From Phoebastria nigripes (Eukaryota > Chordata > Aves > Procellariiformes > Diomedeidae), in assembly GCA_035582835.1 (NCBI GenBank), contig JAYKAV010003428.1:221366-285365 (forward strand): a stretch of DNA of 64,000 bases, read 5' to 3'. Below the pieces are notes generated by a model. It was not told the DNA's origin. It searched no databases and was given only the letters and a program-made list of their open reading frames with translations. The translations under genes and the position numbers were made by a program. Positions 1 to 15,206 of the stretch are shown here, in pieces (position 1 is the first letter of the stretch; each line of letters opens with the position of its first letter).

Positions 1-315
1 AGGACAGTATGTATGACTCCACAGCTGCAGAGTCACTGCTCCAATTACTNTGCTGAAGTTAGTTTAAAAGTGTTTTCGAAGTAAGATGTTCTCATCTTAG
101 TGACCTAGAAGGAAAAGATCTTTATCAGACTGCAGAAGGTGAACTGAATTCTCAATGAGTCTTATCTTGCAAGTGCTAATGGCTTTGGGGTATGAGCACG
201 TGGAATTAAGGGTGAAATGGACAGAAGAGTCCTGCTCCACTTGCTGGAGCCCTCTGGGACACTGTCTGCAGAGAAGAGGTCTCAGATCCAGTGAAAGCAT
301 GTACTGGGTACTTAC

Positions 316-3300
316 GAACTGACAGGATAGGTCGTGTCTCTGCTCGCTCATAGCCATCTTGGAGGAGGACATCACTGTCAGATACTCCAGAGGAAGAATC
401 CTCATCCTCATCATCCTCCTGGAAGAAAAGACCAGACCAATGCTGAGATGTCTGCTACCCACAGTACAGGCTGTAGCACCACCAGTGTCATGGTCTCACT
501 TCCAGAAACTCAAAAGGAAGGTCCCAAACAGGGATGGGCAAGACATGCAAGCAAAGGCAATACCAGGGAGCCCTTGGCCCGGGCTTGGGATGCTGTGGAG
601 AGCAGACGAGGGCACTAGCAGAGCAGGCTGAAGTGAGCGACAGACTCTGCTGTCCTAGCCTAGGTCATGCACAGAGCAACAGTGTCCAATTCATGTAGTG
701 ATGTGTGACACAAGGAAGTTAGAAACATCCGGCAGATCTGCAGGGTTGCAGAACTGGTAGAAAAAAAAAATCCAAACATACATAGTCTTAGCTAGTCAGA
801 GCAGACAGGTCTAGCTCCTAACACCAACCCACTAACATGCAGGCAGAGATCTAAATCAGTGCAAACAATTATGCCTCGCACTGATCCAGAAAAGCCACTA
901 AAGCCAGGATCCAAAAAGCCACAAGTAAGTTTTACAGCAAGGACATACTTCAGGACTGTCCACTCCCTGGGATACAGTCTGAGTGACAGAAAGGACATTC
1001 CAGCCTGTTCCAGTTAAATGACCTGAGATCAGCAAGGACTTACAGACCTCAGCACACTCCAAATGGCACCAATATATTGGCTGCCACTTCTCCACATTCA
1101 CTGAGCAGTGCTTCTGGGCAAGGAGAGCACAATCAGTAAGAAATGTGAACAGCACAAGAGATTTTTCAAAGCAGGAGCAGAAAATCCTGTCTTTAATGAG
1201 CAACCCCACAGGGAACTAACAGCCATATTTTATGTGGCAAAGTTAAGTACAGTAGAAATTTATTCCTTTAGCGTTACTAATGAGGCAAGGCAAAGATGCA
1301 GAGGAATCTCAGGCAAGTCCTACAGGATAAAAGAACAGAGGAAATGGAAAATTAAACCCCACACAAACCTTGCGTTTTTCCATTCTCTTCCATCGCAGCT
1401 GGGCATTTGCAGCAGCCATGGCTTCCACCACAAAGGTCGTAGTCATATAGCTAGCGAGAGAAATTCAATTGATATCAATAATAGTCAAGAACTGTCACTG
1501 AAGGGAGATGGAGAATTATTCCCATCTGTTTGTAGGAGCAAACAAACAAACCAAAACAACCCTTTCACCACCTCCCCACACACACTGCGTTTTTGGTACA
1601 GTGTTTCATCTCAGTTTGCTGCTCCCTTCTGTTCTTGAGATTAAGCTGTTCAAGCAGACCACAATATGCAGTAAAATATAACATGCCTTCAGATATAAGA
1701 TGACACTTTAGATATCTGGAAGGCACCTTCCTAGTGTTTCTGTGGGTTGAAGAAGGCAAGACGACTTCCCCCTTTGTTAGAAAGCAAGCTTCCTTCTTCT
1801 TTTTAGGGCTTAAGACAAACACAGTACCATTCTGAAGCTTATCTATTAGGGCCTGCGGCAAAGGTACTACGGTCCNGTAAAGAATCTTACAAATGGTGTC
1901 AGAAGCAAAGCAGCAATACAAGACCAAGGAGCAGATCACATGTGCATGCAAATACACTTTGCTGGAGGCCAGGGGAAAAGCTGTCCAGGGAGGCAGTGAG
2001 AGCCACTGATGGAAGGAATATCATTATCTCGGCTAAAACCAGTCCTATAATAAAAAAAGAAAAACCAAACCTTAAATCAATCTTATTTAAGGCTTTAAAG
2101 TGGTTTCTCACTGCTTCAGAAACTGGACTCACTTATCAAGCTCAAATGAGAGATTAGTTTTGCAAGAATAAAAGAAAGCAGCCCTGTCCTGAGGCCCATG
2201 TAGCAATTTCCACCTAGACTCTTCCTGCACTGAAGGGTCCCCAGCAGGCATGAGGAAGTCACAAGCACCAGAACAAAAGCAACAGGGCAACGCAGCTCCC
2301 AAGGCACGTAGTACTTTGAGCTCCATCTTCTCAGTTTAATCCAGTGCAGTTTTGGTACGCAGGTTTGGACATTTGTGCTCTTCTGCTGACCTTGAAGGAT
2401 TGTCTGCTGGTGCTGAGTTTCATACACTGAATTTACGCTTTTAAACTAGTGTATCTAAAAGGAATTGCTTCCAAAGCTCCCAGTTACTGGTACTCCCACA
2501 GTTTACACTTTATCAAGCCTTTGCAGCATACAGCTTTGAGGTGGGGAACTTACAAGCATTACTACAGTCAGTACTGACCATACAGAACCTCTAAATAGCA
2601 GCACCTAACAGATCCAAAAAGCACTGCCTCCAAATCAAAGGCACATTCAGGCTGACAGAGCTGGTTACTGACAAGAAAGGAACTTCCAAATTCCATTCTT
2701 ACAAACGGCAGGAGGGGATTTTGTTTTATTTTATTTTAAAACCAAGCAAGAAGCAAGCAGGGATTCACAGCCCATCAGAAGATGGCAATTCTATTAATAA
2801 CTACTTATATATCAGTGCTGTGTCAACAGCCTTCAGCTCCACCTGCTGCTCCAGCAGGGAGACATCTGGGCAGAAGCTCATGGCGAGCCAGCGTGAAAAT
2901 CATGAGACCAGCTCCAAGGTCTCGAGCAGCAAAGGTATGAGGGGGGAATAAGACAGGCCCGGCTATACAGTAATTTGTTTTCCTGACACTCTTGCAACTG
3001 TCCAGAGCATTGCCAGAAGCCAAGAGAAAGCTAACACAACAGGTCTGCATCACATCTGCAAGTCACAAAGCAGAGAAATGACCCCGTGTCACCTGCGACC
3101 TGGTTAGTGTTTGGGGAACTGATCCGTGACAGAGGCAAGCGTGGGATGTATCCACAGCGAGGACAGTATCAAGAAAGGAAGCTGGGAGAAAGGTCCCAGA
3201 AGACTCTGGACTGGAGAAAAAGTCTTTCCCATCAGTCAGGAAATGGGATGTAGCACCATACTGCAGGCAGTCAGAAAATGCATCCTTCCAAATAAGGTCC

Positions 3301-5611
3301 ACAGGCAACACAACTGCAGAGACCAATGCTCAAGCAGCAGAGGGACAGGATCACTCAGAAAAGCAGCAAAAGTCTTAGCACTGTCCTTACAGCCCCACCC
3401 AGCTGAACCCCCCAATCCGCTAAAGACACATACTCACGTCCTACCTCATAAATCCCAGGAACATTAGGAGAATGAGGCTGACGAGCCACCCTGCTGTCGC
3501 AAAGGCCTTTGGCATGGTTAGGGCTCCTGTTCCAACGATGAGGTTGAACATGTAAACCAGACCAACCTGCAATCATTCACATAATCCAACACGAGAGTTT
3601 GCAGCTGTGCCAGAGATCATCCAAGACACCTCACATACGTACTGATTTAAATGGGGAGAGCAGTCTTAGAGCAAGCAGGGTGGGAGCAAGCCCATGCTAG
3701 AAATAAATATAGGAGGGGACTGATAACCAAAGAGAACAAAGTGAGTGTCAGCACATTTCTGAAGAAACTGATATTCTTCTCCATTTTTGCTAATTTTTTT
3801 TTTAAATTTTTTTTTTCCTTTCTAACTTTTAAAGTTAGAAAGCACATGAGCTTTTTGTTTGTTTGTTTGTTTTCAAATCCACTGCCTTCTACCAGAAGGG
3901 TCTACACTGTGGGTTGGGGTCTCTCCTTGTTTTCTGACCTGAACCTAAGTAGTTATGACTATGTACATAAGTTAACTTTCAGAATCTGTTGTTGTTCTTT
4001 ATTCTTAGTCAAGCAGGAAATATCCAAACAGAATTCTAATTCAAAGTCTGCTTGCCATTTTACCAGTAAGCAGCTGAGCACATTCTGAAGAAGGGATTTT
4101 ACTTCTGGAAGGGAAAGGTTTTTATCCTCTCTGGCAATGAGCTTTTTTCTGCCCAGGGGTAAAACATAACTGTGCATCTGGACAGGACCCCCCCAGACTA
4201 TAAATTTAGCTGAACTCAAGAGCAAAAATTGCCCAAAAGTGGGGGTTTTTTTATATATATAGGTCAGAGTCTCTCCAGAGGAGAGCCAGTAAAGAACTGT
4301 GTCCGAGTACACTTTTCTGGGTATAGAGCGATTAATATCAGGAGAACTATTCCCCAGAGACCCTGCGAGCACTCCTGCCCTTCATTCACTGACATAAGCA
4401 CAGCAAATTCATCTTTTGATGAGTCTCCCAGAACGACGAAAAAAATCAGCCATTGCACCTTGCAGGAAAGTTCTTTTCATTCAGCTGGCAGAGCTGTCAT
4501 TCCCTGAGCACAACTCAAGTGCCCAGGGCCATGACTTACTCTTCAGTGAAGGACTTCTGAAAAAACACCTCAGGTGATTTTCCTTGACTTTGGTCAAGTA
4601 GACAGAGATGAGAATGGTGCCTGTGTGTTCAGTCTGGCTAGACATCTTCAGGGAAAGAGGAGAGAGTCATAGCCTTTGAGACTAGACTCTAGGAAATTCA
4701 TGCAACACTAACATAACAACATAAGAGCAGGTGACACTGATCCTTTAGGGACTAGACGTCCCAGTTACTGTCTTGTTCTCTATTTTCTCAGTTGTGACCT
4801 ATTTCTGCAGCCTAATATCCAGTTCTTCTAAATTCAGTCATTATCATGGGGANGAAAGTTTTAAAGCACTTGAAAGCCAACACACAGATTTCAGGACTGG
4901 TTCTATCTTTAGTGATCTGTGAGTTCACTTCAGAAAAACAAGTGTATGCAAAGCACTGTTTTTAAGAGCTGATGCTATATGAACGCTTGTGGCTATGAAA
5001 GCCAGTATTTCCAGTAACATGGTAAAACATTAATTGGCTCTGCAGTTTCACAGGACACCACATTACAAGGAAGAAACATTTTGATTACTGGTTATAAATA
5101 AAGTGGTTTAAAACAAATTACTACAACAGCTACAAATAAGTAAACTTTAGGAAATTCAGAGGAAAATGTTATATAAAGTAAAAAAAGAGAAGCAAAGTGG
5201 GATAGTTTCCATGTCACAATCCCCCCTGTTTATGCTAGCTTCATATGACAATTTGGGTTGATGAAAACATTAACAAAATATAAGGAAAGTGGGTAGGAGG
5301 ATGCAAGAGCTGGTATGGAACATGAAGTTCTTTTTAACACTTTTAGAACTATACCTTAAGCAGACATCATCCCTTCACAGTATATAAAGGGATTTGTGAC
5401 GTAAAAAAACCCTCTAAGTACAAGCATTTTTAAGTACCCTTTGACTTCCATCATCTCTTGAAACACTGAGGTTATGTCTATGGGGAAGCAGGAAATGAAA
5501 ACACAATGTTGAGAGAAGAGGATTTTGAAAAGACTTCTGAGCAAAACCACAAACAGCGGTACTTACATAGGGAGAGTAAAGCTCTCCTGTATCAGTAATG
5601 CCACCAGCCAT
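316..5611 (-). CDS. TMEM104: TMEM104, N-terminal four coding exons (gene runs off the left edge)
   Basis: Multi-pass membrane protein of the amino-acid-transporter-like superfamily; its substrate is not well established. Coding exons on the minus strand: 5611-5567, 3566-3445, 1450-1369 and 418-316. All junctions are GT/AG and the phases join correctly (2, 0, then 1). The start ATG at 5611 has a good context (AACATGG) and opens MAGGITDTGELYSPY, close to the human start as I remember it. The second exon gives VGLVYMFNLIVGTGAL and a first hydrophobic helix. The third contains TTTFVVEAMAAANAQL, and the fourth is an acidic stretch followed by SDSDVL and YERAETRPILSV, again as in the human protein. 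The coding exon begins at about 5677 after a CCCTAG acceptor, so at least one noncoding 5' exon must lie further right, probably in the CpG island near 6740-7050. About 117 codons are present and the remaining membrane helices lie outside the window. The introns hold no other gene I can see. Identity is very secure. Confidence 0.95.
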
Positions 5612-5677
5612 GTTGAAGACGGTGGGGAGGCTCGGAGCAAAGTGAGGAGGGTGTTTTCAACTTCTGTTGCCTTTAAC

Positions 5678-6740
5678 CTAGGGAAACATCATAAAGTTGT
5701 ATTAGCTTTGTCAGAAAGAGGAGGAACTCATGAGTCAGCTTTTACATATCAGTCTTCTGACATCTGAACAAAAGAGGATTTCAGCAGGACCTCGCACTTC
5801 AGACAGATATACCCCACTCACTGGCAACACTTGGTTCAATACTCTACTGAAAAGTTCTCATACCCGTTAAACTAGTTTAAAAGTAACCAAAAGGCCCTGC
5901 CCTTTCACAGCACGTGATGACCAAACTTCACCTTCCCCAAACAGCCAGAGGGGCTGTTTCAGACACTAAAACCTCAAGAGGAAGAATGCCTGCCTTGAGG
6001 ATGATCTCATACCGCTACTTCTCANGCAGCTACTACTTTAGAGAGCACATGCCTCCTGCACATCAAAGCAATAAAAAAAACCAGTCTACAGTCTCTCCTC
6101 ATGAACTCAAGTAAAGAAATAAGCAGACAAATGAAAATACTGGACCTATGAAAAAAAANCCAAGAAGTTTTGTTACATGTACCAAGGTTTCCAAAGCAGA
6201 ATTATTTCGGGAACTTCAATTGTCTTAGAAAAACTGCAGGGGAGAGGGAGAACCCAAGCCTTCTGAAAGGTTTCAGAGTCAATAAATAATTAGGCGTAGT
6301 TGAATTGTTTAAGAACTTTATCAAATTCCTCATACTTCTACGTATGCTCCCACTTAGCCATATGTCCTGGTTCCGGATTATACTGAACCCAAAACACAGC
6401 ACACCCTCCCCAGCTACTGGGAAGAAAGTTAACTCTGTCCCAGCCGGAACCAGGACACCATACCAACTGGGACAAATCATCACCACAGACTTCACAAGCT
6501 AAGAGCACTACTAAAAAACCCAAATGGTTCGTAAGCTTACACACACACGCTAGACGACATAAACCAATCAGGCAGCACAGCTCACTGTGGTCATAACTAG
6601 ACCGGCCCTCAGAAGAAGACGCCAAACATCTTCTTTTATAACAGACCTCGACTCCAGTCACTGAAGCCAAGCTTAACAAACCAAGACAAAGCAGCAAGAC
6701 CGCAGCCACACTAACAGACACCTCCGGGACACGGCCGGGG
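5678..6740. other. First intron and 5' flank of TMEM104, no gene seen
   Basis: Ordinary AT-richer sequence between the first coding exon of TMEM104 and the CpG island. The only structured item is the 95-bp mini-LTR at 6363-6457, listed separately. No conserved protein exon was recognised on either strand. Confidence 0.6.
6363..6457 (-). mobile_element. Mini solo-LTR (internally deleted ERV LTR) with target-site duplication
   Basis: A 95-bp element whose ends are perfect 14-bp inverted repeats, TGTCCTGGTTCCGG and CCGGAACCAGGACA. It is flanked on both sides by the direct repeat CCATA (6358-6362 and 6458-6462). Read on the minus strand, its first roughly 80 bp match the LTR that starts at 63817, after which it jumps directly to the inverted terminal sequence. 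It carries no coding potential. TG...CA ends and a 5-bp duplication fit an ERVL-type LTR; a short inverted-repeat DNA transposon is the alternative. Confidence 0.8.
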
Positions 6741-7049
6741 AATGCGTGCGTGTGCAGGACACCCACCCCAGCCCGGGAGAGGCCCTACCCCAGGGCCCGG
6801 AGCCTACCAAGGCCTCCAGAGCCCCCCTGCCCTGCACTTCCCGGCTCCCCCCGGGCCTGCCTGCCCCCCCAGCGGGCTGTGCTGCTCGCCCAACTCGCCC
6901 TCCCCGGGGAACCGCCCCCCGCCCCGCAGAAGCCCCCTACGACCCCGAGGGCACCCACGCCCCCCCCCGTGGCCCAGCGGCCTTCTCCGCCCGCCAGGGC
7001 CTTGTCGCTCCAGCTCACCACCGCCCCGCACCGGGACCCCCCCAGGCCT

Positions 7050-7647
7050 NNNNNNNNNNNNNNNNNNNNNNNNNNNNNNNNNNNNNNNNNNNNNNNNNNN
7101 NNNNNNNNNNNNNNNNNNNNNNNNNNNNNNNNNNNNNNNNNNNNNNNNNNNNNNNNNNNNNNNNNNNNNNNNNNNNNNNNNNNNNNNNNNNNNNNNNNNN
7201 NNNNNNNNNNNNNNNNNNNNNNNNNNNNNNNNNNNNNNNNNNNNNNNNNNNNNNNNNNNNNNNNNNNNNNNNNNNNNNNNNNNNNNNNNNNNNNNNNNNN
7301 NNNNNNNNNNNNNNNNNNNNNNNNNNNNNNNNNNNNNNNNNNNNNNNNNNNNNNNNNNNNNNNNNNNNNNNNNNNNNNNNNNNNNNNNNNNNNNNNNNNN
7401 NNNNNNNNNNNNNNNNNNNNNNNNNNNNNNNNNNNNNNNNNNNNNNNNNNNNNNNNNNNNNNNNNNNNNNNNNNNNNNNNNNNNNNNNNNNNNNNNNNNN
7501 NNNNNNNNNNNNNNNNNNNNNNNNNNNNNNNNNNNNNNNNNNNNNNNNNNNNNNNNNNNNNNNNNNNNNNNNNNNNNNNNNNNNNNNNNNNNNNNNNNNN
7601 NNNNNNNNNNNNNNNNNNNNNNNNNNNNNNNNNNNNNNNNNNNNNNN
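7050..7647. other. Assembly gap (598 N)
   Basis: An unbroken run of N inside the CpG island. It interrupts the shared promoter. Open reading frames that appear to cross it are artefacts. Confidence 1.
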
Positions 7648-7757
7648 CTCCCCTCAGGCCCCAGGGTTCCCCTCAAGCCCCGATCTCCCCTCAGGTCCTG
7701 ATCTCCCCTCAGGCCCCGGATCTCCCCTCAGCCCCAGATCTCCCCTCTGCCCCGAGG
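7648..7757. repeat. GC-rich minisatellite bordering the gap
   Basis: About five to six imperfect copies of an 18-20 bp unit resembling GATCTCCCCTCAGGCCCC. The array begins directly at the gap edge, so the true array may be longer and may be the reason the assembly broke here. Confidence 0.8.
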
Positions 7758-8075
7758 CCCGCGGTGTGTCAGAGCAGGGTGCCTCCACCACCACCTGGGT
7801 CATGAAATGTTAAGTGGCCCCTGTCAGGGCAGACCTCCGGCCGCCGTTGGGCCTCTGGGGGCACTCGGCACCGATACAGCTGTGCCCTGGGTGGGGGGAG
7901 CACGGAGGACGTGGGAAGGTTGCTGTGTGGGGATTGGTATGAGCTGGGGCCTGTTCGCACGGTGAGAGCAGCCGCTGCTGGCTCCCAAAGGGCTCCACGG
8001 GGTGCTGTCCCAGTGCTTGGCTTTGCTGGAGAGACGGAGTGGGGTGTTGGGTCTCTCTCTCTCAGTGCAGAGGCC

Positions 8076-10921
<2,846 letters not shown>

Positions 10922-13900
10922 CAGACACATCCAGACACAGGCCTGGTTTCCAGGGAGGAGTTGGACGCTGTTGCGAGGTCTGGGTGTGGAGGACACTAGT
11001 GAGCCAACGCTGCAGTTGACTGTTTTCATCTGTCTCCTTCGGTTACTTTGTCATCTTGTCAACTTTGCACCTTGTTGCACCAGCCAGGAATACTGCTGGA
11101 AATTTGGACCTGGAGAACAGCCACTAATTCACAGGCTTGACGAGGAATGACTATAACCTTAACACACTGTTCCAGCAGAGCCTAAAATCACCAGCAGTTA
11201 ACTGATTCCTGGTGCAACCAGTTTCTGGACAAGCAGTACCCACTGTTCCTACTTCCACTGCCCTTTCAGCAGGATTCATCAGTTCGACAGAGGCAGTCTC
11301 NGTGCACTGGTAGCTCAGTCTGTTTTCTTTTGTGTAAAAAAACTGACAAAAGTCTGAGGTTTCCCCAGAGCCATCTGGGAGCAGTGGGGCTCGGCTGCTT
11401 GCTTTGGCTGGTGAAAGGGTGGTTAGAAGTTGTAGAGGACTGCAGAGGCTCTTTGAACCCTATTTTCTGGGGTGTGGTGGGTTGCAGGGGGACACTGCTG
11501 GGTCCTGGAAGTGAGAGGCCCAGGTGCGGGTGAGCACAACCAAAGGGCAAGTGCTATTAACATGATGAAAATTATTGATATTGGCTGACCAAGACTAGAG
11601 CCTCGCCTCGCCATGATGGCTGCATAACGGGGGGAACTGGCAGCTGCAGGAGGCTGCTGAGACACAACCTCTTGCTGAGTTTCAGGACCATGCTTTGGCA
11701 CGCTGCTGCCTGTTAAGAGCGTGGACCTGGAAACCTCAGGACATCAGTGAAGGGATATTGCACTTTGTTTTACCAGGCTGCTTTTATGAAAGCAAGGAGG
11801 AGGAGAACACAACTGAAAGTTGACATAGTAGTGATCCCTTTCTTCACGGAGCTCAGGACTTGCTCTGCTGAGCCTGGAGGCTCCATTCACTGCTCTCCAG
11901 TAAGATGAATGTGGGGAAAAATACCTTACTGGGGGCAGATACCTTTGGGGCAGGAGTTAGCCAGCCGGCCTCCGCTGTGATATATATGAGATCTATTGCT
12001 GAAGGAGAGGCACTTGCCTGACTCCCACTGGACAGACTTTTTAATGCAGTTATTTAGCCTGACCTTTCCTGCCCCACACAGCATGCTCTCCACAGCAGGG
12101 AAGCTTGCTGAGAAGGGAGGACAGAAGATAAGGAGGATAACTGACACTCCTGTGTGTTTTCCCACTGTCATAGCAGCCGTAATGACTAATCCTAGACCAG
12201 AAATTATTTGTTGCTATTACAAAGTATCAGGTAATAGCTTTCAGATTTGCCCAGGGATGTTTTTATCAGAGATTGGTAGACTGTGGAATTTTAGTGTTGC
12301 AGCGCCTGTATTTTTAGGGCCTGGGGGTTTTAGTTTTCCAATTTTAGTTCATTTAAATACATCATTCTTGTGGCTAATATTAAAACCAAGCGTGGGAACA
12401 GTGTATCATGGTATTTTAAACAAGTATTTAGTGTGGATTTAGTTGTAGCGAAAGCTTGTGCAGTAATGAAGAGCAGCTCTACTTCCAGCTGGGATTACCA
12501 TGACGAAGGCTACTAATCCTTGTGCTCTTCTTCACCTGCTGCAGGCAGCAATGAATTCTGTCCCCCAGAATGAGATTTGCAGAACCTGCCAGGTAAAGTG
12601 CTGGCTCTGTGCTCCTTCCGTGGAGAGTTTCATCCCTCTGCCAGAGGAGCAAGGTCAGACTGGCAGGAGAGATGTCGCTGGGGTGGGATTTGCTCCCCTA
12701 AAAAGTGACCAAGGTGGGAAAAGTCCTTTCCTTCAACCTCTGCTGCTAGGGCCAAGGGGAGCACAGTGAAACTGTGCTGCCCTCCCCGGCTCCCTGTGCC
12801 CAGCCGGTTGCTCCGGAGCCNGCGAGCACCCCACTTGGCATCTCCGGTCCCCCGGCAACGCCGGCACACTCCTCTGCCTCCCTGGGCAGCTGGGAGGAGC
12901 CTTCGCCCTGGCAACCCGAAACAAAGTTGGGTCTGTCCCAGAGCCACAGCCCTCCCCCGGGCTCNGGGGGGCCCTGGCGGGACTCAACTGGGGTTCCTAC
13001 AGGGAACCAGTCCCCAGGCTGCTCTGACCAGGCAAAGATGCAAAAGATGCTCCTGGGACCCTCCAGGTGCCCCCACTCCCGCCCCGCGTGGGCAGCCTCA
13101 GCCCACAGCATCATACCCCGTCCCAGGCAGGGATGCCCTGCTGGCCCCAAGGGGCTGAGGGTGGGAAACGAGAGGACAGGGGCTCACCTCCGCTCAGCAG
13201 TGCCACCACAGAGGATATGACTTTGGGGGACGAGGCAGGTTGAAATGGGCTACTCCAGCTTCCAGGGGAGAGTGACAGCCTGGATGTCCCCCACAGATCT
13301 GGTGGCACTTTGTCACTTGGTCGTCATGTGAGCCGCAAACCTCTGCAACCACTCATCTGCTCAGGTAGAGGAGCTTGTCTGGGGGTTTGGAGCACGAAAC
13401 CAGAGTGTGTAGAAGGGGAGGATGCGAAGATGCCAGGCAGAGGCCAGGGCTGCAGGTTCACGCCACACCACACCCACTGCTGAGAGCACAGCCCTGCCTT
13501 GTCCCCAGGAAGCCACCATCCCACCCTCCCTGGTGCAGCTGTGGTGCCACCAGCCCAGCCCTGCTGAGCNACCCAGGCACAGCATGCCCCCGTGCTTGCC
13601 TGCTGCGCCAGCAGGGCTTAGCTTGGCCATGTATAGGCTGCCCTGCACAGGCTTAAAAATAGCCTTGGGAAGCAGGCAGGGTGGCGGGGCCCCTGGGGGC
13701 ATCCTGGCCCCACCATGCTGTGCCCCCAGCCCATTCCAGCCGCGGCACCATCACCAACCCCATGTTGAAACACCTCTCTGCCCTGCTTTCCCCTGCTTCG
13801 CTCCCCAGACAGGGCTAAGATCCATCAATTTAGAGGGACAAGCAACCCTCTCCCCACCAATCCCCCCTGCCTTCCCCCAGCCCAGGATGCAACCCTGGGG

Positions 13901-14274
13901 CTCAGGCTCACCCCAAACTCCCCCAGAGATTTGGGCTGCCCCCAGGAGAGCTGCCACCCTCCAACCAGGCCAGCAGACACAGATTAGAGCCTCACATCAC
14001 CCCCCTCCCTGCACTCCCCAGGAGATTAGAGCCCTTAAATCACCCTGAAGTATTAACCCACACCAGGACCAGCCTGTCTCTCCCTGACACCCCTAGCCTG
14101 GCCCCACTGGGTGCTGAGGGGGCACCCAAACCAGCCCCAGTGTCCCCCGCCACTGGGAGCGTTACCTGCCTCTTCCCCCAGCCCCGGCAGCACGGTGAGC
14201 CCCCAACAAGCCCCCACGCATCCTTGGGCTTCAGAAGGATTTAGCCTTAAACCAGACACGTGAAGTCAGGAAGG
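10922..14274. other. Intergenic stretch between convergent NAT9 and NHERF1
   Basis: Contains the NAT9 3' untranslated region and the space between two convergent genes. I found no conserved protein exon, RNA gene or mobile element. A locally AT-rich segment around 12180-12450 stands out from the GC-rich surroundings and includes an ATTAAA near 12377, which may or may not be a poly(A) signal. Confidence 0.5.
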
Positions 14275-14280
14275 TTTATT
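14275..14280 (-). terminator. Poly(A) signal of NHERF1 (AATAAA on the minus strand)
   Basis: TTTATT on the plus strand reads AATAAA in the NHERF1 sense. It lies about 930 bp beyond the stop codon, preceded by A-rich 3' UTR-like sequence (14330-14400). It is the most likely cleavage signal for NHERF1, though not the only possible one. Confidence 0.6.
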
Positions 14281-15206
14281 CCAGTAAACAGAATTTCTCT
14301 TGAGCTGGACAGTACAACAACACCTGATCGCAAAACACAGAAACAAAACATCCACAGGAAGAATTTCCACAAAATACATTTTAAAAAAAAAATAAACAGT
14401 GTGATTGGAAAACTCTTATTTTGGAAAAAAACAGTCTATTGAGAAGCCTTTAAATTAAACAGTGTTGAATTCAAACCCTGATCAGCTCTGTCTCCAGGAG
14501 TGAGTCGGAGCAAAGGAGATAATTATTGCTTGCTGCACTGGCTCCAGACACCCTCTCCTCTCCCAAAATAGCCCCAGGGGCAGGGTGCTGGGGGCTCCCT
14601 GCTATGCCGGGCACCTGTGTCCCTCCTTGCATCCGCTGGGACCCAGGGGGTGAAGGGACAGGGTCATCGTGGACGGAGCTTGCCAGGCAGGGTCAAACAC
14701 CCCAGGGAGGAATCACTGTGGTCGGTGGCCAGGCAGGTGGATTTTGCTAAAAGTCACTAAAAGCCTCCGGTTTTGCAGTTAAAGGGCAATTTGGAGCAGG
14801 GCTCAAATGGAGGTGGAGTTTGGGGTGGGGGAAGAACCAGGGAACAGCAGGGATCAGAAGTGTTGGGCATCGGGCCACCTCAAATCCCCGACCCCCCCTC
14901 GAACCCCTGCTTGTGCCGATGGGGGTGTGCAGGGCTTCAAGGCAGGGCTGGAGGAGCACCCTGGGGATGGGCTCACAGGAGGGGGCAGCCCCACAGCACC
15001 CCCCGGCGCTCTCTAGCCTAAAGCCACCACCCAGGACCCTGCTGCGGGGATGCTTGCTGGCCACCGAGCCCCATCCCTCAGGTCAAGGTGGTGGGGAGCA
15101 GCCCTGCATCCCCGCTGGGAGCCTGTGGCGAGGAGGAGGGAGATGCAGGAGAGGTGGGTGCGAAGCCGGGGGGGGCCAGTGGACCCTTGTCCCCACCCCG
15201 GGGCCT

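Larger units (their letters stand above)
6740..7900. promoter_or_regulatory. CpG-rich divergent promoter region between TMEM104 and NAT9
   Basis: Very GC-rich, CpG-containing DNA lies between the 5' ends of two genes pointing away from each other, the usual picture of a bidirectional housekeeping promoter. The noncoding first exons of both genes should be here, but I cannot place their starts. The centre is lost in the gap 7050-7647, and no TATA box is apparent in the visible parts. Confidence 0.7.

Noticed and set aside
6742..7813. Long open frames of 319-355 codons on the plus strand and 290 on the minus strand
   Set aside because: They run through 598 unknown bases and are open only because N codons are not stops; the visible ends are proline-rich CpG-island translation.
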